From contig CM114273.1 of assembly GCA_050084515.1 (NCBI GenBank), positions 30,194,001 through 30,258,000 of the forward strand: DNA of 64,000 nucleotides. The letters run 5' to 3'. Both the position numbers and the translations under genes were made by a program. The DNA is from Blasia pusilla (Eukaryota; Marchantiophyta; Marchantiopsida; Blasiales). The notes beneath the pieces were generated by a model that made no database searches, was not told the origin of the DNA, and saw only the letters and a program-made list of their open reading frames with translations. Positions 20,501 to 32,499 of this stretch are shown piece after piece; position 1 is the stretch's first letter; every line of letters starts with the position of its first letter.

Positions 20501-22739
20501 TCTGAATAATTGATTATTTTGGGGGATGGGGGTTGGAGGGAAGAAGGATAATTTGGTGCTTACATGCCACATTCTTTGCAAGCATACGCCCAAACGCAAA
20601 GCACATCAAAACGACACCCACCCATAAGTCTATGCAACGATTTTATTTTCTTTTATTTTTAAGTGGAATCCTTATTTTCCTAGTGAAAGAACGTGGAAGG
20701 ATAACATGGGAGAACGAGAAGCATGAGAAAACCTTTCCGAAGGAGGAAGAAACTATGCATACGTTCGTATCATAAACCGTTGAAGATGGTATATATGGAA
20801 CTAAGTGATGGAGAAAAGTGGAGAGATAATATTTTCTCACGATAAAAGTGGGAGACAATAAAAGATTTTACTTTGAAAAATGATGATACCTCACATTCAG
20901 TTTAAAGGTGCATCTTGCACTGTTTCATAGATGATCTATTGCACCCACCCCATCAACATTATATATGCGGCCAAGTGAGATAAACTGGAATTTGAAACTC
21001 TTTCAAATCCCTAGTAATAGTCAATATCTTCATATCCTTTTCTTCTTGTTAAATTTTGAACAAAGAAATGTAAAAATTATTGAACTAGTCTTTACTAGTA
21101 AATTTGACATTTCTATAGGTCAATTTTTCACAATTTTATCTATAATTTTATAGCAAAACTAAACAAGTGCGGTAAGATTACAACGAGCTAAACGGTTAGG
21201 TTTGAGACGATCCATATTAGTATTGTAGAACCCTATCTTGCAATGCTTCCATGAGACGTCAACACCCATCAATTTTGACCAATGTGAGCTTGCCACCTGT
21301 CCCACATATCTTGGGGACATTGAGAAGTCAGTTTTGGGGTTTGGTCAAGTTACGGAGTCACATTTTAGAGTAATGATGGGCGATTTGAATTACCCATGCA
21401 TTACATAAGGCATCCACTTGTCTCAAATAACGGAGTTAAAATTGTATGTTGAGCTCTCTCCATATGAATTTCAATTTTCATAATGGGTACTTGCCTAGGA
21501 ACAAACTCATATCAAGAGAGATCAGACAAGCTAGACAACTCTACATTATAATAGTGTAGAGAGAAAAGAAAGTATCATAGATCAATTAGGACTAGTGTGT
21601 AGAAATCGTACAAGAGTTTATGATCGATCAACAAAGATGACCAAGATAATGGAACATAAACCAAAGTTGAGATGAAGCAATCACAAGCATCGTATGCCTA
21701 TATTACACCTTCAAGTTGGAGGATTAATGCAAAGAAATAAATTTTGAAGCCCAATGATAGGGAGAAACCAATCGATATGGATACAAAAATTTTCTTTGAA
21801 CTTGAGGATCATTAATATTTAGGGTACCTAAGGAGTTACCCTAAATGGGTATCTCCTTAGGTATGTGTTTCACATATCCAAAGGAAAGAGTATTATTCTC
21901 CTTACTTATTGAAATAGATATTATGGTTCATTGATGCCTTAGAGAACTAGAGAAACTTCAATCTCGTGGGGATAATTTTGTATTTATATCCATTTTATTT
22001 CCCATTTTATTTTATTAGATGAGGTTTTTTTCATTTCATAAAGATGTGGGACTTCATGAAATCAAGGGAATCTAATGTGTGTCAAAAGAGAAGATAGATT
22101 GAAGATATTTATGAAAGTAAATCACAAGGAATATATACACAAATAAAGTGTGCAAAAATGGCCTTAAATGGGACAAAATATAGACTAGGGTTTCAATTAG
22201 TGTTGTGTAAAGGAATACCCTCCCCACATCAATTTATTTGTATGTGCATTTATTCACTTTTTGATATTCCAAGTTTTAATAAGTTTCCTTCAAATTCTAG
22301 CATCTTAGATATCAATCAAATATCCAAGTTTGGCACCCATGGAATTTTGCAGTCAATGGCACCCTTTGACAATCCAGAAATTATTCTTAGTGGAGATGGC
22401 ACTTGGATTTTAAGTTGTTTAGAGTCAAAATTGCACCTCCAAAAGTCCAAATCTAACTCTACACACAATCCTCAAAGGAATTGAACGTAGCCACTAGGAG
22501 CACATGAGACAAAAATATGATTTCTCATTGTTTGAGAAATGGGATGTGGGTGTGTGATGTTCTTGAGAGAGTAGAGTAGAGTAGATTTTTAGTCCACGGG
22601 AAGCCGATCTGGCTTATGGGACCCCTTCCACATATGTGAAATTGACATCGCATCCGACATTGCACCTTCACATCTAGATTTGGGGTTCTCACTCAGAAGA
22701 TTTGGTTATTGTTTTTGTTTTGTGAAGGCTTGGAATTTT
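17531..22739. other. AT-rich intergenic spacer
   Basis: No supported gene. Open frames such as 17939-18220, 19453-19635 and 22158-22484 (108 codons, plus) are short and match nothing known to me. Around 17800-18100 the word CTTTGCAAG and variants recur, suggesting an old simple repeat. A 10-bp inverted repeat (ACCTAAGGAG and its complement) lies near 21827-21864. Confidence 0.5.
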
Positions 22740-22960
22740 ATCCAAATTTTTAACCCGGGAACATAGTCAAGGCACACACATGAAAGGCACACAAGGTGTT
22801 CTCTCTCTCGATCATGGACCATCCATGCCCTAGGAAGGGGACGCCACTGCCCTGGGGTTGAGACCGCCCCCCACTGTCCAAGGGGAGAGTTGAACCCAAG
22901 ACCTCTTCAAGAGGACCTTATGTTTGTTCAGCTAACCTCTTGGTCATCTACCGCTTGATG
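22740..22960 (-). mobile_element. tRNA-derived SINE
   Basis: On the minus strand the 5' end is tRNA-like. The A box is GGTAGATGACCAAGAGG (22936-22952) and the B box is GGTTCAACTCTCC (22884-22896), about 40 bases apart as in RNA polymerase III genes. A GC-rich body of about 140 bases follows with no tRNA fold. An AG dinucleotide run at 22962-22982 borders it. The tRNA-unlike body argues against a true tRNA gene. Confidence 0.65.
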
Positions 22961-25132
22961 GATGAGAGAGAGAGAGAGAGAGACCAAAAACTAGATTTAG
23001 TAGAACCAATAATACATCTTTGTCTATAAAGGGAATCTCATGTTCTAGTTGAGTTCCTATGGATAATGCAAGTCAATGAGATTTTCATTTCACAAAAACT
23101 TCTTATCTTGTATCCATGTATTTCCAAGACCGGACATTGCAGATTATGAGGAACTTTAAATCAAATTGTTCCAATTTCATCCTCCACTCTAACTCATCAC
23201 CAATTTGAAACCTACAAAAGAAAAAGAAAAAGAAAAACCAAAGAAGGCACAAAAGTTCATAGCCAATCTAACTTTGTATTCTAGAGTGAGGCCCATGGTT
23301 TACAACCCTTGAGTGCAAATCAAATGAAGGCCTCTTCCACCCCTTCCTTCCTTTTGCAATTTTCATAAAACAAACCTATACCCTTAAGGGAGGGATTACT
23401 TCCCCACAGGGACACCCTCTAGGATTGACACGTGGTGCCACCCATGTCCTCCCCTCCCAGCGTGTCAAACGTGAAGATGCGAATGGATTTTATAAATTAA
23501 ATCTAATTATAAATATTATGGCACGAATAATTTACTAGTAGATAATATTAAAAAAAAACCAACACAGAAACATTAATTAAGCCATGAGAGCACGACTGCG
23601 AGTGAGTAATATTTAGAAACTCACAAAAATGCTGGAATAAACCAACACCGATGAGCTTTCAACCCCACGTGAACTGAAAGGGCGTACTTAAGGGTCCCAT
23701 AAGGTTTTGGTGTGGACAAATAAATTAAATTGAGAAACACAAATGTTGCATGACGACGTGCCCTTCCCTTCCCTTCCGAGTTCCAACCAATAAACATAAA
23801 AAGTAAGAGATAACGGAAACCAGAGACGTCACAGTTTGATTTGTGCCCTCGCCGAGGTTCATTAAATGGCCTCTAATTGAAGGTGCCATTAATTCTTCGA
23901 ATTAATGGCGTCCGAAGCCCTACGCGAGCGACTTCTATAAATAAAGTAGAAATAAATCAAACAATAAAACGGAACTTCTAAATGGGAACACTCTACTTGC
24001 ATAACTAAAGACATGGCATCAGCCGCTCCGCCGTTTGCATTCCCGCGGTATGGGACTTTGTTTGGATGGATTCTTATGATGGAAAGAGGTGCTCTTCCGC
24101 ATTCGTATGATTCCTCGTCATTTTCATTTAATTTTAGTTCGAGTTTCGGGGCATTGTTCGGTGTTTTATTTAATACTCTTACATCCGTCGGGGAATATCC
24201 ACCCAATTAAAAAGGACACAATAAAATACTAGTAGGGAAATTAAAAGGTGTTCGAAGACCTTTCGTGCGTATTTATGTTACTGTAAATTCAAAAAATTTC
24301 CAATAACATGTGAATTTTTTTTTTCAAAAGTAGTGTAAGTGTTTGTAAATCAAGAAGGCTCTTTCCAATGATAATATAAATTATTCAAAATGAAAAACTA
24401 GTATGTGACATGGTCCAGTCTTGGTAAGGCAAGTGAGGTGTAGTGAATGTGTAAAAATGTATTGATATTAGACCAGAAACAAATTTATATGAATTAAGTT
24501 AGCTAAGAGTGTGGTGAGGTAAAATTCTTTTATCCTTGCTAATTTGGCGCCCGTGCATCGCACCGACATTCTTACTAGTCATATTTAATGTTGAACATGC
24601 ACAGCACAGCAATGGCGGCTTTGAAGTTCCGGGGGATGGTAAAATCAGAACACAAGCAAAGATTTGAAGTGATTGATTGGGTCATTAGAACATTTTCTAC
24701 CCATTTTCGAAATGTTTTAATGACTTGATCTGGATATTTGGTGAACGTTGCTATACTTTAAGTGTGTTGTAATTCTCTAAGGGAGTAATATTATGGAAGA
24801 AAATTTCTCTTTAGATTATTTGACAAAGTCTTAGAATCTCATTAGAATAAAAAAGTCTCATATTGCCCGCCACGTGGGGATTTGGCAGATAATAAATTTT
24901 CTTTGTGAGAATATTATCATTGACAATGCTAATTGAAGAAAAAAAATGAACAACATAAACCTTTAATTGCTTCAAAACATGACTTCTAATAATCCTCGAC
25001 CTTATTCTTCCTCAGGAATTCTGACCAAGGTCAAGTTACCCTAACGATATAACGTTTGGATAATAGAGTAAAGTTTTTATTATTACCACTTGTTTTGTCG
25101 TGGGCCTACTCCTCTTGAACGTCAATCTTTAG
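22961..25132. other. AT-rich spacer with a Helitron end
   Basis: Mostly AT-rich without a supported gene. The antiparallel frames at 23889-24210 look like chance. Part of this stretch (around 24485-24530) recurs in the opposite orientation near 30973-31020, with TTAGCTAACTTAATTCAT in common, so a dispersed repeat is present. Confidence 0.45.
24547..24578 (+). mobile_element. Helitron-like 3' terminus
   Basis: CGCCCGTGCATCGCACCG can fold into a small GC-rich hairpin and is followed 12 bases later by CTAG and then T. A hairpin near a CTRR end before a T is the signature of Helitron 3' ends. Similar ends occur at 52915-52942 and 53150-53173. The 5' end was not identified. Confidence 0.5.
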
Positions 25133-26113
25133 TGTTGCGAAAGGGTACAATCAGTAGGACACGCTCACACGGCCCATCTGCACCCAAACACCCTCACGTT
25201 AGTCTGGTCTAGGTCTATCGGCCTTCCAACCCACCAAGTTCTCAACTTGGCACGTCATCAAACTCAACCTTCCTTAATTCCTGGCTTCCCAACATATGCA
25301 AGTCTTCCGAGCCTAGGGATAGACTTTTTGGTTGGTTAGTCCAAGCATCTAAAACGGCATTTGTACGTCTAATGGTCCCAATTTTCCAATGGTCCTCGCA
25401 CGAGCCCGAAACTTAGACCCCAAAAAATGAGTCGGGGGTTGGAATCCAATAGGGACCTCAGAAATCCACTCTATTAGACTTGGTTTGTATTTTGAATCCC
25501 AACTCATAAAATCCTGATCCATTTTGTGCCCTTGGGTCGCCCCGCGCTGCCCCAAAGTGAGATTCAAGTCCCAAGCACTCTTGGAGACCTTCCCCCTGAC
25601 TAGTTCTTCTAGAGATCCCCGCCCTTTGGAGTTCGGTCCCACCCCCTACCTTCGGGGAAGAGACGTTCAGGCCCCTCTTTTTCGCCCTCAACTTGACTCC
25701 ACATACATTTGTGTACGACTTATTTCTCAACTTCAGCTTTTGTGTTTTCTAAGATCTTTGATATGTTGGAACCGGCTTTGCATAAGCTTTCCAATGCCAT
25801 CTTACTTGTCCCAAATATATCTTGGGACTAAAAGTTATGATCCAAAATACAGTCAAAATTGTGAACACTAGTCACATTCCAAATCCAATTCTCACCTCTT
25901 TAGCAACCAACCTTCCTAAACTCGACTCCTCTTAAGTCTTGGTTCGCATTTGGTTCAAGTTTCCTAGTCACGACCATAAATGCATGAAATGCTCAACCTC
26001 ATTTGCGTCTCCTCCAAGAGACCACTAGCTCCAACCCGCAAACCATCCTAGTGTGAGTCCGCTAGAGTTCGGATGTTCCGCTTGGCGCTCGTTTAGTTGT
26101 GAGGGTCGCAACA
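25133..26113 (-). repeat. 3' LTR of the chromovirus
   Basis: The minus strand runs from TGTTGCGACCC at 26113 to TCGCAACA at 25133, so the ends are short inverted repeats, as in LTRs. Partial copies are at 27828-28139 and 57394-58440. Confidence 0.75.
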
Positions 26114-26126
26114 CTCATCCCTCTTT
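26114..26126 (-). promoter_or_regulatory. Polypurine tract of the chromovirus
   Basis: AAAGAGGGATGAG on the minus strand directly abuts the TGTTGCG start of the 3' LTR. This is where plus-strand DNA synthesis would begin. Confidence 0.65.
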
Positions 26127-26798
26127 AGAGATTGATGCCCTCATCAACGCAAACCTTTGAATGTCAAGTCTTTTTTGGGGAAGTCAACCCCTTGACATCG
26201 AATTGCCTTCTGGAAACTAACCTGCCATTCCTCGTTTGGCTTAAGTCCTAAGTTGTTGCCTGCAACACTTAGCATCATTTAGCATCTCCTCTTCGATAAA
26301 CCTAGATGAGTTCTTCGGAACTAACCTAACCTATTAAATAACCTAAGTAAGTTTGCTACCTAAGACTTCTCTGTCTGACAACTCGTAAACATCCCACATG
26401 TTTATATGGTACACAAGTCATAGTGCTTTTGGATTGCTCTCATATTCGACTTAGGCACGTCACTAAGTTCACTCATGTTATCACGAGTAAGATCACGCCA
26501 AGCCCCAAGACAGAGTGATCTACCCCGCCGACGCTAGGGCGAGCCCAAGTGTTAGTCATCCAACACTTAGTCCTATTCTAGATGCTTATCGGAATACAAG
26601 CCCTCACCTCAAATACTCATTGTCTATCCTCTTGACTTACATCCTAAGCATATGAGGAACTACTCATTGCCATGCACTTCCACATACAAATTGCAATTAA
26701 CACAAGCATCGAATCTCCAAATCCTTGCATTCCTTTATTGCAACACTGGGATGATCTAGTTATGACAGCCTTCGGCCCAAGGTTCCTATGGTCACAAG

Positions 26799-27374
26799 TC
26801 ATATCCCTAGCTTCTCCATGTATTGACGCATGTGCTTTTCTTGCATCCGTTTGAAGTCTCGCAACACCTCTTGCGCATGTATCAGATATGCCTCCGCAAT
26901 CCATGTCGCCTCTTTCACCTTCCATTTGACCAAGTTCTTGTACTTGTTGGCCTTACGCCTCGAACGTAAGATGGTCTCCACCTTGAACTCTAATTCTTCT
27001 TTGACGATTACCGCTTGCGGTCTCAACCTTTGTCTCCGCTCACGACACACATTATCCTGAAGACACTTCTTCAGTAATAACACATGGAAAGTTGGATGAA
27101 TTTTGAACTTTTTTGGTAGCTCCAAGGTATCCACATCCTCAAACGGGTTTGCCTTGATCACATATGGTCCAACATACTTGGCGAATAGCTTTGCGGAGAA
27201 CTCCTTCGGAAGAGTGAGATTCTTCATACTCAACCACATTTGCTCCCCCACTTGGAATCTCACTTGGCGCCGACTATTGTTAGCTTGCTTAACGTACCTT
27301 AGTTGAGCATTTGCAAGACTTCTTCTTGCCCGCTCCTCGCATTCTTGCATGTCCACTAACAAACCTTTTGTCAT
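26799..27374 (-). pseudogene. Chromovirus integrase C-terminal region with chromodomain
   Basis: The 191-codon frame starts in the integrase C-terminal region (RFQVGEQMWLSMKNL, FAKYVGPYVI, IHPTFHVLLLKK) and ends in a chromodomain (EELEFKVETILRSRR, NLVKWKVKEATWIAEAYL). Chromodomains target chromoviruses to marked chromatin. The first aromatic cage positions are altered compared with typical domains, so binding is uncertain. The frame is open, but the upstream integrase is broken. Confidence 0.85.
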
Positions 27375-27827
27375 TCTTGTCAGGTTTGTGTCGATGTAGT
27401 ACCCTTCTAATGGGCCAAGTGAGGAGGCCCTTCAGGCTTGCGTCCATACGCCAAAAGAAATGGAGATTCTCTAGTTGTAGAATGCTTGGTTGAGTTGTAG
27501 CAATACACAGCCATACTTAGCCACCTTTCCGAATCTTGCTGATCCGCACTCACATAATTCCTTAAGTAGTGATTTACGATCGAGTTTACCTTTTATGTCT
27601 TTCCATCTATTTGGGGATGGAAGGCGGTACATAAACTCAGCTTGGTCCTTAACCTCATGAATAAGTGCTTCCAAAAAGTACTGCTAAACTTTGGATCCCG
27701 ATAAAAAATAATACTCCTAGGCAACCTATGAGCTCGCCACAAGCTATCCAAGAACAATCGAGAAGTTCTATAGGCCGTCGGGGAGTCCATCGTTTTTGCT
27801 TGTGCGTTTGTTGAGAGCTTTGGTGCA
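27375..27827 (-). pseudogene. Chromovirus integrase core, decayed
   Basis: YRDPKFSSTFWKHLF supplies an active-site aspartate region and LCTAFHPQIDGKT lies just before the glutamate position, after which the expected E codon is lost to a stop or change. Further pieces (NHYLRNYVSADQQD, MAVYCYNSTKHST) are in another frame. The first catalytic region is missing because the copy is fused to LTR DNA at about 27828. Confidence 0.75.
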
Positions 27828-28139
27828 TTGGAATCGGCTTTGCATAAGCTTTCCAATGCTACTTTCTTGTCCCAAATGCATCTCGGGACTAAAAGTTATG
27901 GTCCAAAATACAATCAAAATCCCAATTGCTAGTCACGTTTGAAATCTGGTTCTCACCTCTTTGGCAACCAACCAACTAGACTCGACTCTTCTAAAGTCTT
28001 GGTTCGAGTTGGGTTCAGGATTCCTAGTTGCAACCATAAATGCATGAAATGCTCAACCTCATTCACATCATCTCTTGTGTCTCTTCCAAGAGACCACTCT
28101 GACGTGCAAACCATACTAGCGTGAGCCCGCTAGAGTTCG

Positions 28140-28468
28140 GATGAAATAGATGGAGCTAGATTTTTCAATGTTATTTGTGGTGGGATAAGATTGGATCAGC
28201 TATGTGCATTAAGAAATGAAATGCATCTACCCTTGAGCATGACATGTACCCTTGAGTATAACATCTACCAAGGCAGCACATCTGCTTGAGCGTATGAAAG
28301 TAGCTAAGGACGTCGGACAGTTGCTTGAGTTTGAGCCTCTACCCATTAACCTTGATGATCCTCATACATTTCCAATTCTACCTGACTTTGATGACGTCGT
28401 CATCATTTCCTCCACTTGGGAGTCATAATATCAGGGCTCCACATTCTCCTGTAGACCAAAATGCACGT
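28140..28468 (+). other. Possible coding fragment of unknown origin
   Basis: The plus strand reads RMKVAKDVGQLLEFEPLPIN and then LDDPHTFPILPDFDDVVIIS before a stop near 28430. The acidic composition looks like real protein, perhaps a transposase or host-gene fragment, but I do not recognise it. It lies directly beside the hAT element at 28477. Confidence 0.3.
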
Positions 28469-28476
28469 GTTATAGT

Positions 28477-28872
28477 TAGGGTTGCACATGAAAAACGTTT
28501 TTGTCCGAGGACTTATCCGATGGACGGACATGTCCGTGCGGGCCCGGGTACTTGCGGCCCGCACGTGAGCCTGCCTGCCACCCACCATGTAGACCCTGGT
28601 TGAGGGAGCCCGCACCCGTTGTATGGCCCACTAGGGCCCGAAGAGAGCCCATCCCTAGCCCACCATACGGGCCCTCCACACGCTTGAGTCCGCCCAATGA
28701 GGGCCAAGCCCACCATGCGGGCTTGCTGTGGGCCCTGGAAGGCCACACAACGGGTGCGGGATCCGTCACCTTGGGTCTACGCGGCGTCTTTGGGCGGGCT
28801 GAGGTGGAGATTGGGCATATTCATGGACATGTCGGTCCCGTGGACGGACTTGTCCGTTTCCGTGCAACCTTG
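28477..28872. mobile_element. Non-autonomous hAT-type element 1
   Basis: The 396-bp element begins TAGGGTTGCAC and ends GTGCAACCTTG, near-perfect terminal inverted repeats. It is flanked by perfect 8-bp duplications GTTATAGT at 28469-28476 and 28873-28880, the hAT hallmark. The GC-rich inside contains a further inverted repeat around 28610 and 28745. It encodes no transposase; frames on both strands are GC by-products. Confidence 0.9.
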
Positions 28873-28880
28873 GTTATAGT

Positions 28881-30484
28881 TAAGGATCAAGGACGTTCCT
28901 GTTATTCCAAATTAAGGAAGTAGTGCAACTACCTCTTATCAAAGAAGTGGTGCAACTACATCCTATGAAGCTCCTAGTTTCATCATATCACCAAACTAGC
29001 GAAAGTGCACATACATACAATTTTCTTCAAGTTTCTTTTCTACTTACTTGCATGACAACATTCTCTTATGTTATTTTACTATTCATCATATTCATGAAAA
29101 TGTTGAATTCTTCTCAATAGTTTTAATTTTTCAGATAGCAGTATATTTATATTGAATGTCTCTATCACTACTACAGAAGGTTATTATCTTTAACATATCT
29201 CTCATATGTGATTTCATGTAGGCCAGAGCATTTAGCACCAACACTAGGCATTTTTTTTCATCTAAATTTTGATCATTACACTTGTATGCTCATACTTGTG
29301 ACTTCACAAGATTTAGCACTTCTATATCAAACTTTTTTTTAGAAATAGTGTCTCCTACCAAATACTTAAGACACACTATAATTTTCAATTACTATATATT
29401 TTGTGCTATCCTTCATATATCGTGTTGTAAAGAATCATGCTCTTTAATAGGAATGCATTTGTGACTACTCACGAATCCATACCAAACAAAGCATTTCTTA
29501 TTCAAACTTTTTCCGTTTCAGTTATGATGTATTAAGATGTTACCTTATATGTGCACAAGCATGCACTCTATATTCCATGTCCTCAATTTCATGCTCCAGT
29601 TTAAATGTGTATATTATCACTCTCATTCATCACTTTTTTTGTTTGATAAGATGTGCAGGTGTATATTACTCATTACTTTCACTATACTATGTTTACGTAT
29701 TTAATTTTCTTCATTCTAAATTGTCTACAACCACAATTTAGAATTGTCATTTGTTTTCATGACACTCTAATTCACTTCATTCATTATTTTTTATCACCTT
29801 CCAGTACTTTATACAATATATCATGTCATGCTATCGCACATTCCGTTCCATTTCCATTTCCCTGGTACACTCTAAAATCATACATATTCATTCTTTCTCT
29901 AATGCTATTGTTGTTTGTTGCTTAATTCAGGGGAATGAGGTGAGAATCCGTCAGCCTTCACATCGCACAAGATTCCAAGGATAAAACTAACATACATACC
30001 AAAACTAGGATGTCGTCATCCACGTCAAGTTGGACATTTTCCATCCAAGATAATCACAACATACATATAGGAGTTCTACAGTGCCACTAAAGTTTTACCA
30101 TAATATCTCGGTTGAACTCACTAACACAGAAGAGATATCATCTTAGTTATGTGCTGAGATATCAACTCTTCACAATAGGCTACATACAACATCTAAACAT
30201 AGTCACTCCCATTTGCTTAGGTTGGCTTCAGTTACCTCTAATTCAATCCATGTTGAGATTGTAGTACTGAGGCCTTTCAGGTGAATACCTCTAGTCCATA
30301 ACCAATGCTCTTCATAAAGATTGTACAATAACTTCTATGATCTACTTATATTTCACAACATTACAAGCTTGCAATACTATTCTTGTCCAAGACCATTCAT
30401 GAAAATTTCCAATTTCAATGCTTTCACTAGTTCCAACATGTCTGTTAAGAAATCTCATTCAATCTTTACAACATCTTATATGTA
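28881..30484. other. AT-rich spacer
   Basis: No gene is supported. Open frames at 28923-29120, 29282-29464 and 29653-29925 are low-complexity and rich in T. Confidence 0.5.
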
Positions 30485-30597
30485 CATGGTTGCACAAAAA
30501 CAGACAAGTCCTTCCTTAGGGACGAAATGTCCATGGACATGGGTTCCAAGAGGATGGACATATCCACGGACACGGACTTTGTCCACATGCAACCTTG
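30485..30597. mobile_element. Non-autonomous hAT-type element 2
   Basis: The 113-bp element has CATGGTTGCAC at one end and TGCAACCTTG at the other, matching element 1. The flanks are perfect 8-bp duplications TATATGTA at 30477-30484 and 30598-30605. It also shares the internal GGACA and TCCATGG-like words with element 1. Confidence 0.9.
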
Positions 30598-30605
30598 TAT
30601 ATGTA

Positions 30606-31566
30606 TAATGATGTTATCTGAATGATTATGTATTTTTTTGCTCTTAAACTATTTTGAGACTAAGGAACATTCCAACACGGATCTCCTACTTTACATGAGT
30701 GCTTGATGAATTTGAGGTTAGTCACATGCTCTCTAATTGTCATATATCACACTCTTTTCAAACTTCAACTCTTTCTTATCAAGTCAAATTTTTTTCAGAG
30801 TGTACTGTACAAACTGGTTGTAAAAATTCCTGAAATATCTATTTAGAGTCAAACTATACTTCAGTGTCACACCTAAGTAAACTACACTTACTTAAAACTA
30901 TAAGTACTTCACAATGCATAGCTACATAACTCAATCAATCACTTCAAATCTTTGCTTGTGTTGTGATTTCACCTCACCACCAAAGATCCTTCACCACACT
31001 CTTAGCTAACTTAATTCATATATTATGTCCATCAAAATCTACATCATTATGAGTTAAATCCTTACAAAATCAATTTTTTTCAAGTGAAGGCGTCATCTTG
31101 TAATAATGAGAAAACATGTGAGACCTGATGGCATGAGAATTAACGAATGATAAAAAAAATTAAGGAGGGAGGGTTTCATATTAAAAAATCTTATTTTTTA
31201 AATCTTGAAACTTTCTAATTTTTTGCAATTTTTGTAAAATACGTTTTTTTGAAAATCAAAGCAATTTTGATGGTATGGTGAGATTCTCCCAATGACTCTC
31301 AATACTTCTCTCTCTTGTAATCTATGTGGAAATAATGAGGCATTCCCTCCCTAATTTTCCTAGTTTTCATCCTAAGATTTTGAATTCAACCTTGATTTTT
31401 TTTTGTCCAATTGCTTTCTCCTCATTAGGGAATTTCTTTAAAGATTTCCCCGTGATTTTCCATATTTTAAATCAATCAAGAGAGGAAGGGGTAATTCGGG
31501 AGTTTGGGTAGGTTGCATCTTCTTTTTTGTTGAAAATGGAAAGAATGTGCATCTTGTCCCTATCCT
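30606..31566. other. AT-rich spacer
   Basis: No gene. Near 30973-31020 lies an inverted copy of a repeat also present around 24485-24530. Confidence 0.45.
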
Positions 31567-31831
31567 TATGGTTGCATGGAACCCACAAGCATGCCCGAGC
31601 AGGGCCTAGCACCAGCCTACTTGCGGGCCAATGCGGCTTAGAGCAGGCCGGGAAGGGCTATAAAATGTGCGCCGGACGCTTAGACTGGGTGCAAGATGGC
31701 GGAGCCCGGATCTATGTTGTGGGCGGGGCGGACTCGGTACGTGCAAGCAGATATCAAGGCTCATACGGGCATTTCCATCCTAGCGGCCGACATAAGTCTA
31801 TGGACACGGAATTTTTCCGTTTGCAACCTTG
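31567..31831. mobile_element. Non-autonomous hAT-type element 3
   Basis: The ends are TATGGTTGCATG and TTTGCAACCTTG, as in elements 1 and 2. The flanks CCTATCCT and CCCATCCC agree at 6 of 8 positions, so a target duplication is plausible but decayed. It is about 265 bp, GC-rich and non-coding. Confidence 0.7.
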
Positions 31832-32295
31832 CCCATCCCATGCGATGGAACTCATAGTTATGAAAACCATCCTAGAGAAGAATATGGTTATGGTTGGGAT
31901 CAAGTTGCGTGTCGACAAAGAGTGTACAATTGACTTAGTACTTCGAATTTATGAAAAAAGTACCACTCACTACTTTTGCTAAGATGGCACCAACCAATTT
32001 AGGGTTGCATAGGTGACTATGCCCCCCTTCTTATGATATTATCTTCAGATTTAAATGAATATTTGATTAAGCATGATACGGACTAAGGACATATGGACAT
32101 GATGCCACATGCTGCATACGGTAATATGCATTTGAGGAGTTGTATTATTTATGGTACCCAAGAAAGGGTTTATTTTTTCCCTCGCTCTTCATCATACTTG
32201 AGTTGGAATCTATCAGTGCTATGTAACTAGAATAGAATTTATAAGTTTTGTCTTACAAACTGGAGTATGGCCTCAATAACCTAATGGAGAAGTAA

Positions 32296-32484
32296 CCAGA
32301 TCCTACCTGAAATGTAAAAATACACTAATGCCTCACAAACCAATACCGTAGATCCCTCTGATCGAGTAGCACACCTTGTCACACGTGTTTGGGCGACACC
32401 TGGGTACCCTCTCTTCCTTGTGTCGTTTAGGATGACGTGTCGCGCAATGAGTGCGAGCCAGATCCTACCTGAAATGTAAAAATA
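32296..32484. repeat. 27-bp perfect direct repeat, 162 bp apart
   Basis: CCAGATCCTACCTGAAATGT and the next 7 bases occur identically at 32296-32322 and 32458-32484. The 135 bp between them are GC-richer than their surroundings. An insertion with a long duplication, or a local duplication, are both possible. Confidence 0.7.
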
Positions 32485-32499
32485 ACGAACGAGCAGATA

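Larger units (their letters stand above)
25133..28139 (-). mobile_element. Chromovirus (Ty3/gypsy with chromodomain), internally deleted
   Basis: A 3' LTR at 25133-26113 is preceded on the minus strand by a polypurine tract, integrase with chromodomain, and a second piece of the same LTR at about 27828-28139 joined straight to integrase. Gag, protease and RT are missing. Recombination or deletion between the 5' LTR and integrase explains this. The sequence belongs to a different gypsy lineage from the 6743-15781 element. Confidence 0.8.

Noticed and set aside
22878-22960. A true tRNA gene
   Set aside because: A and B boxes are present, but there is no complete cloverleaf, and a non-tRNA body follows, which fits a SINE.
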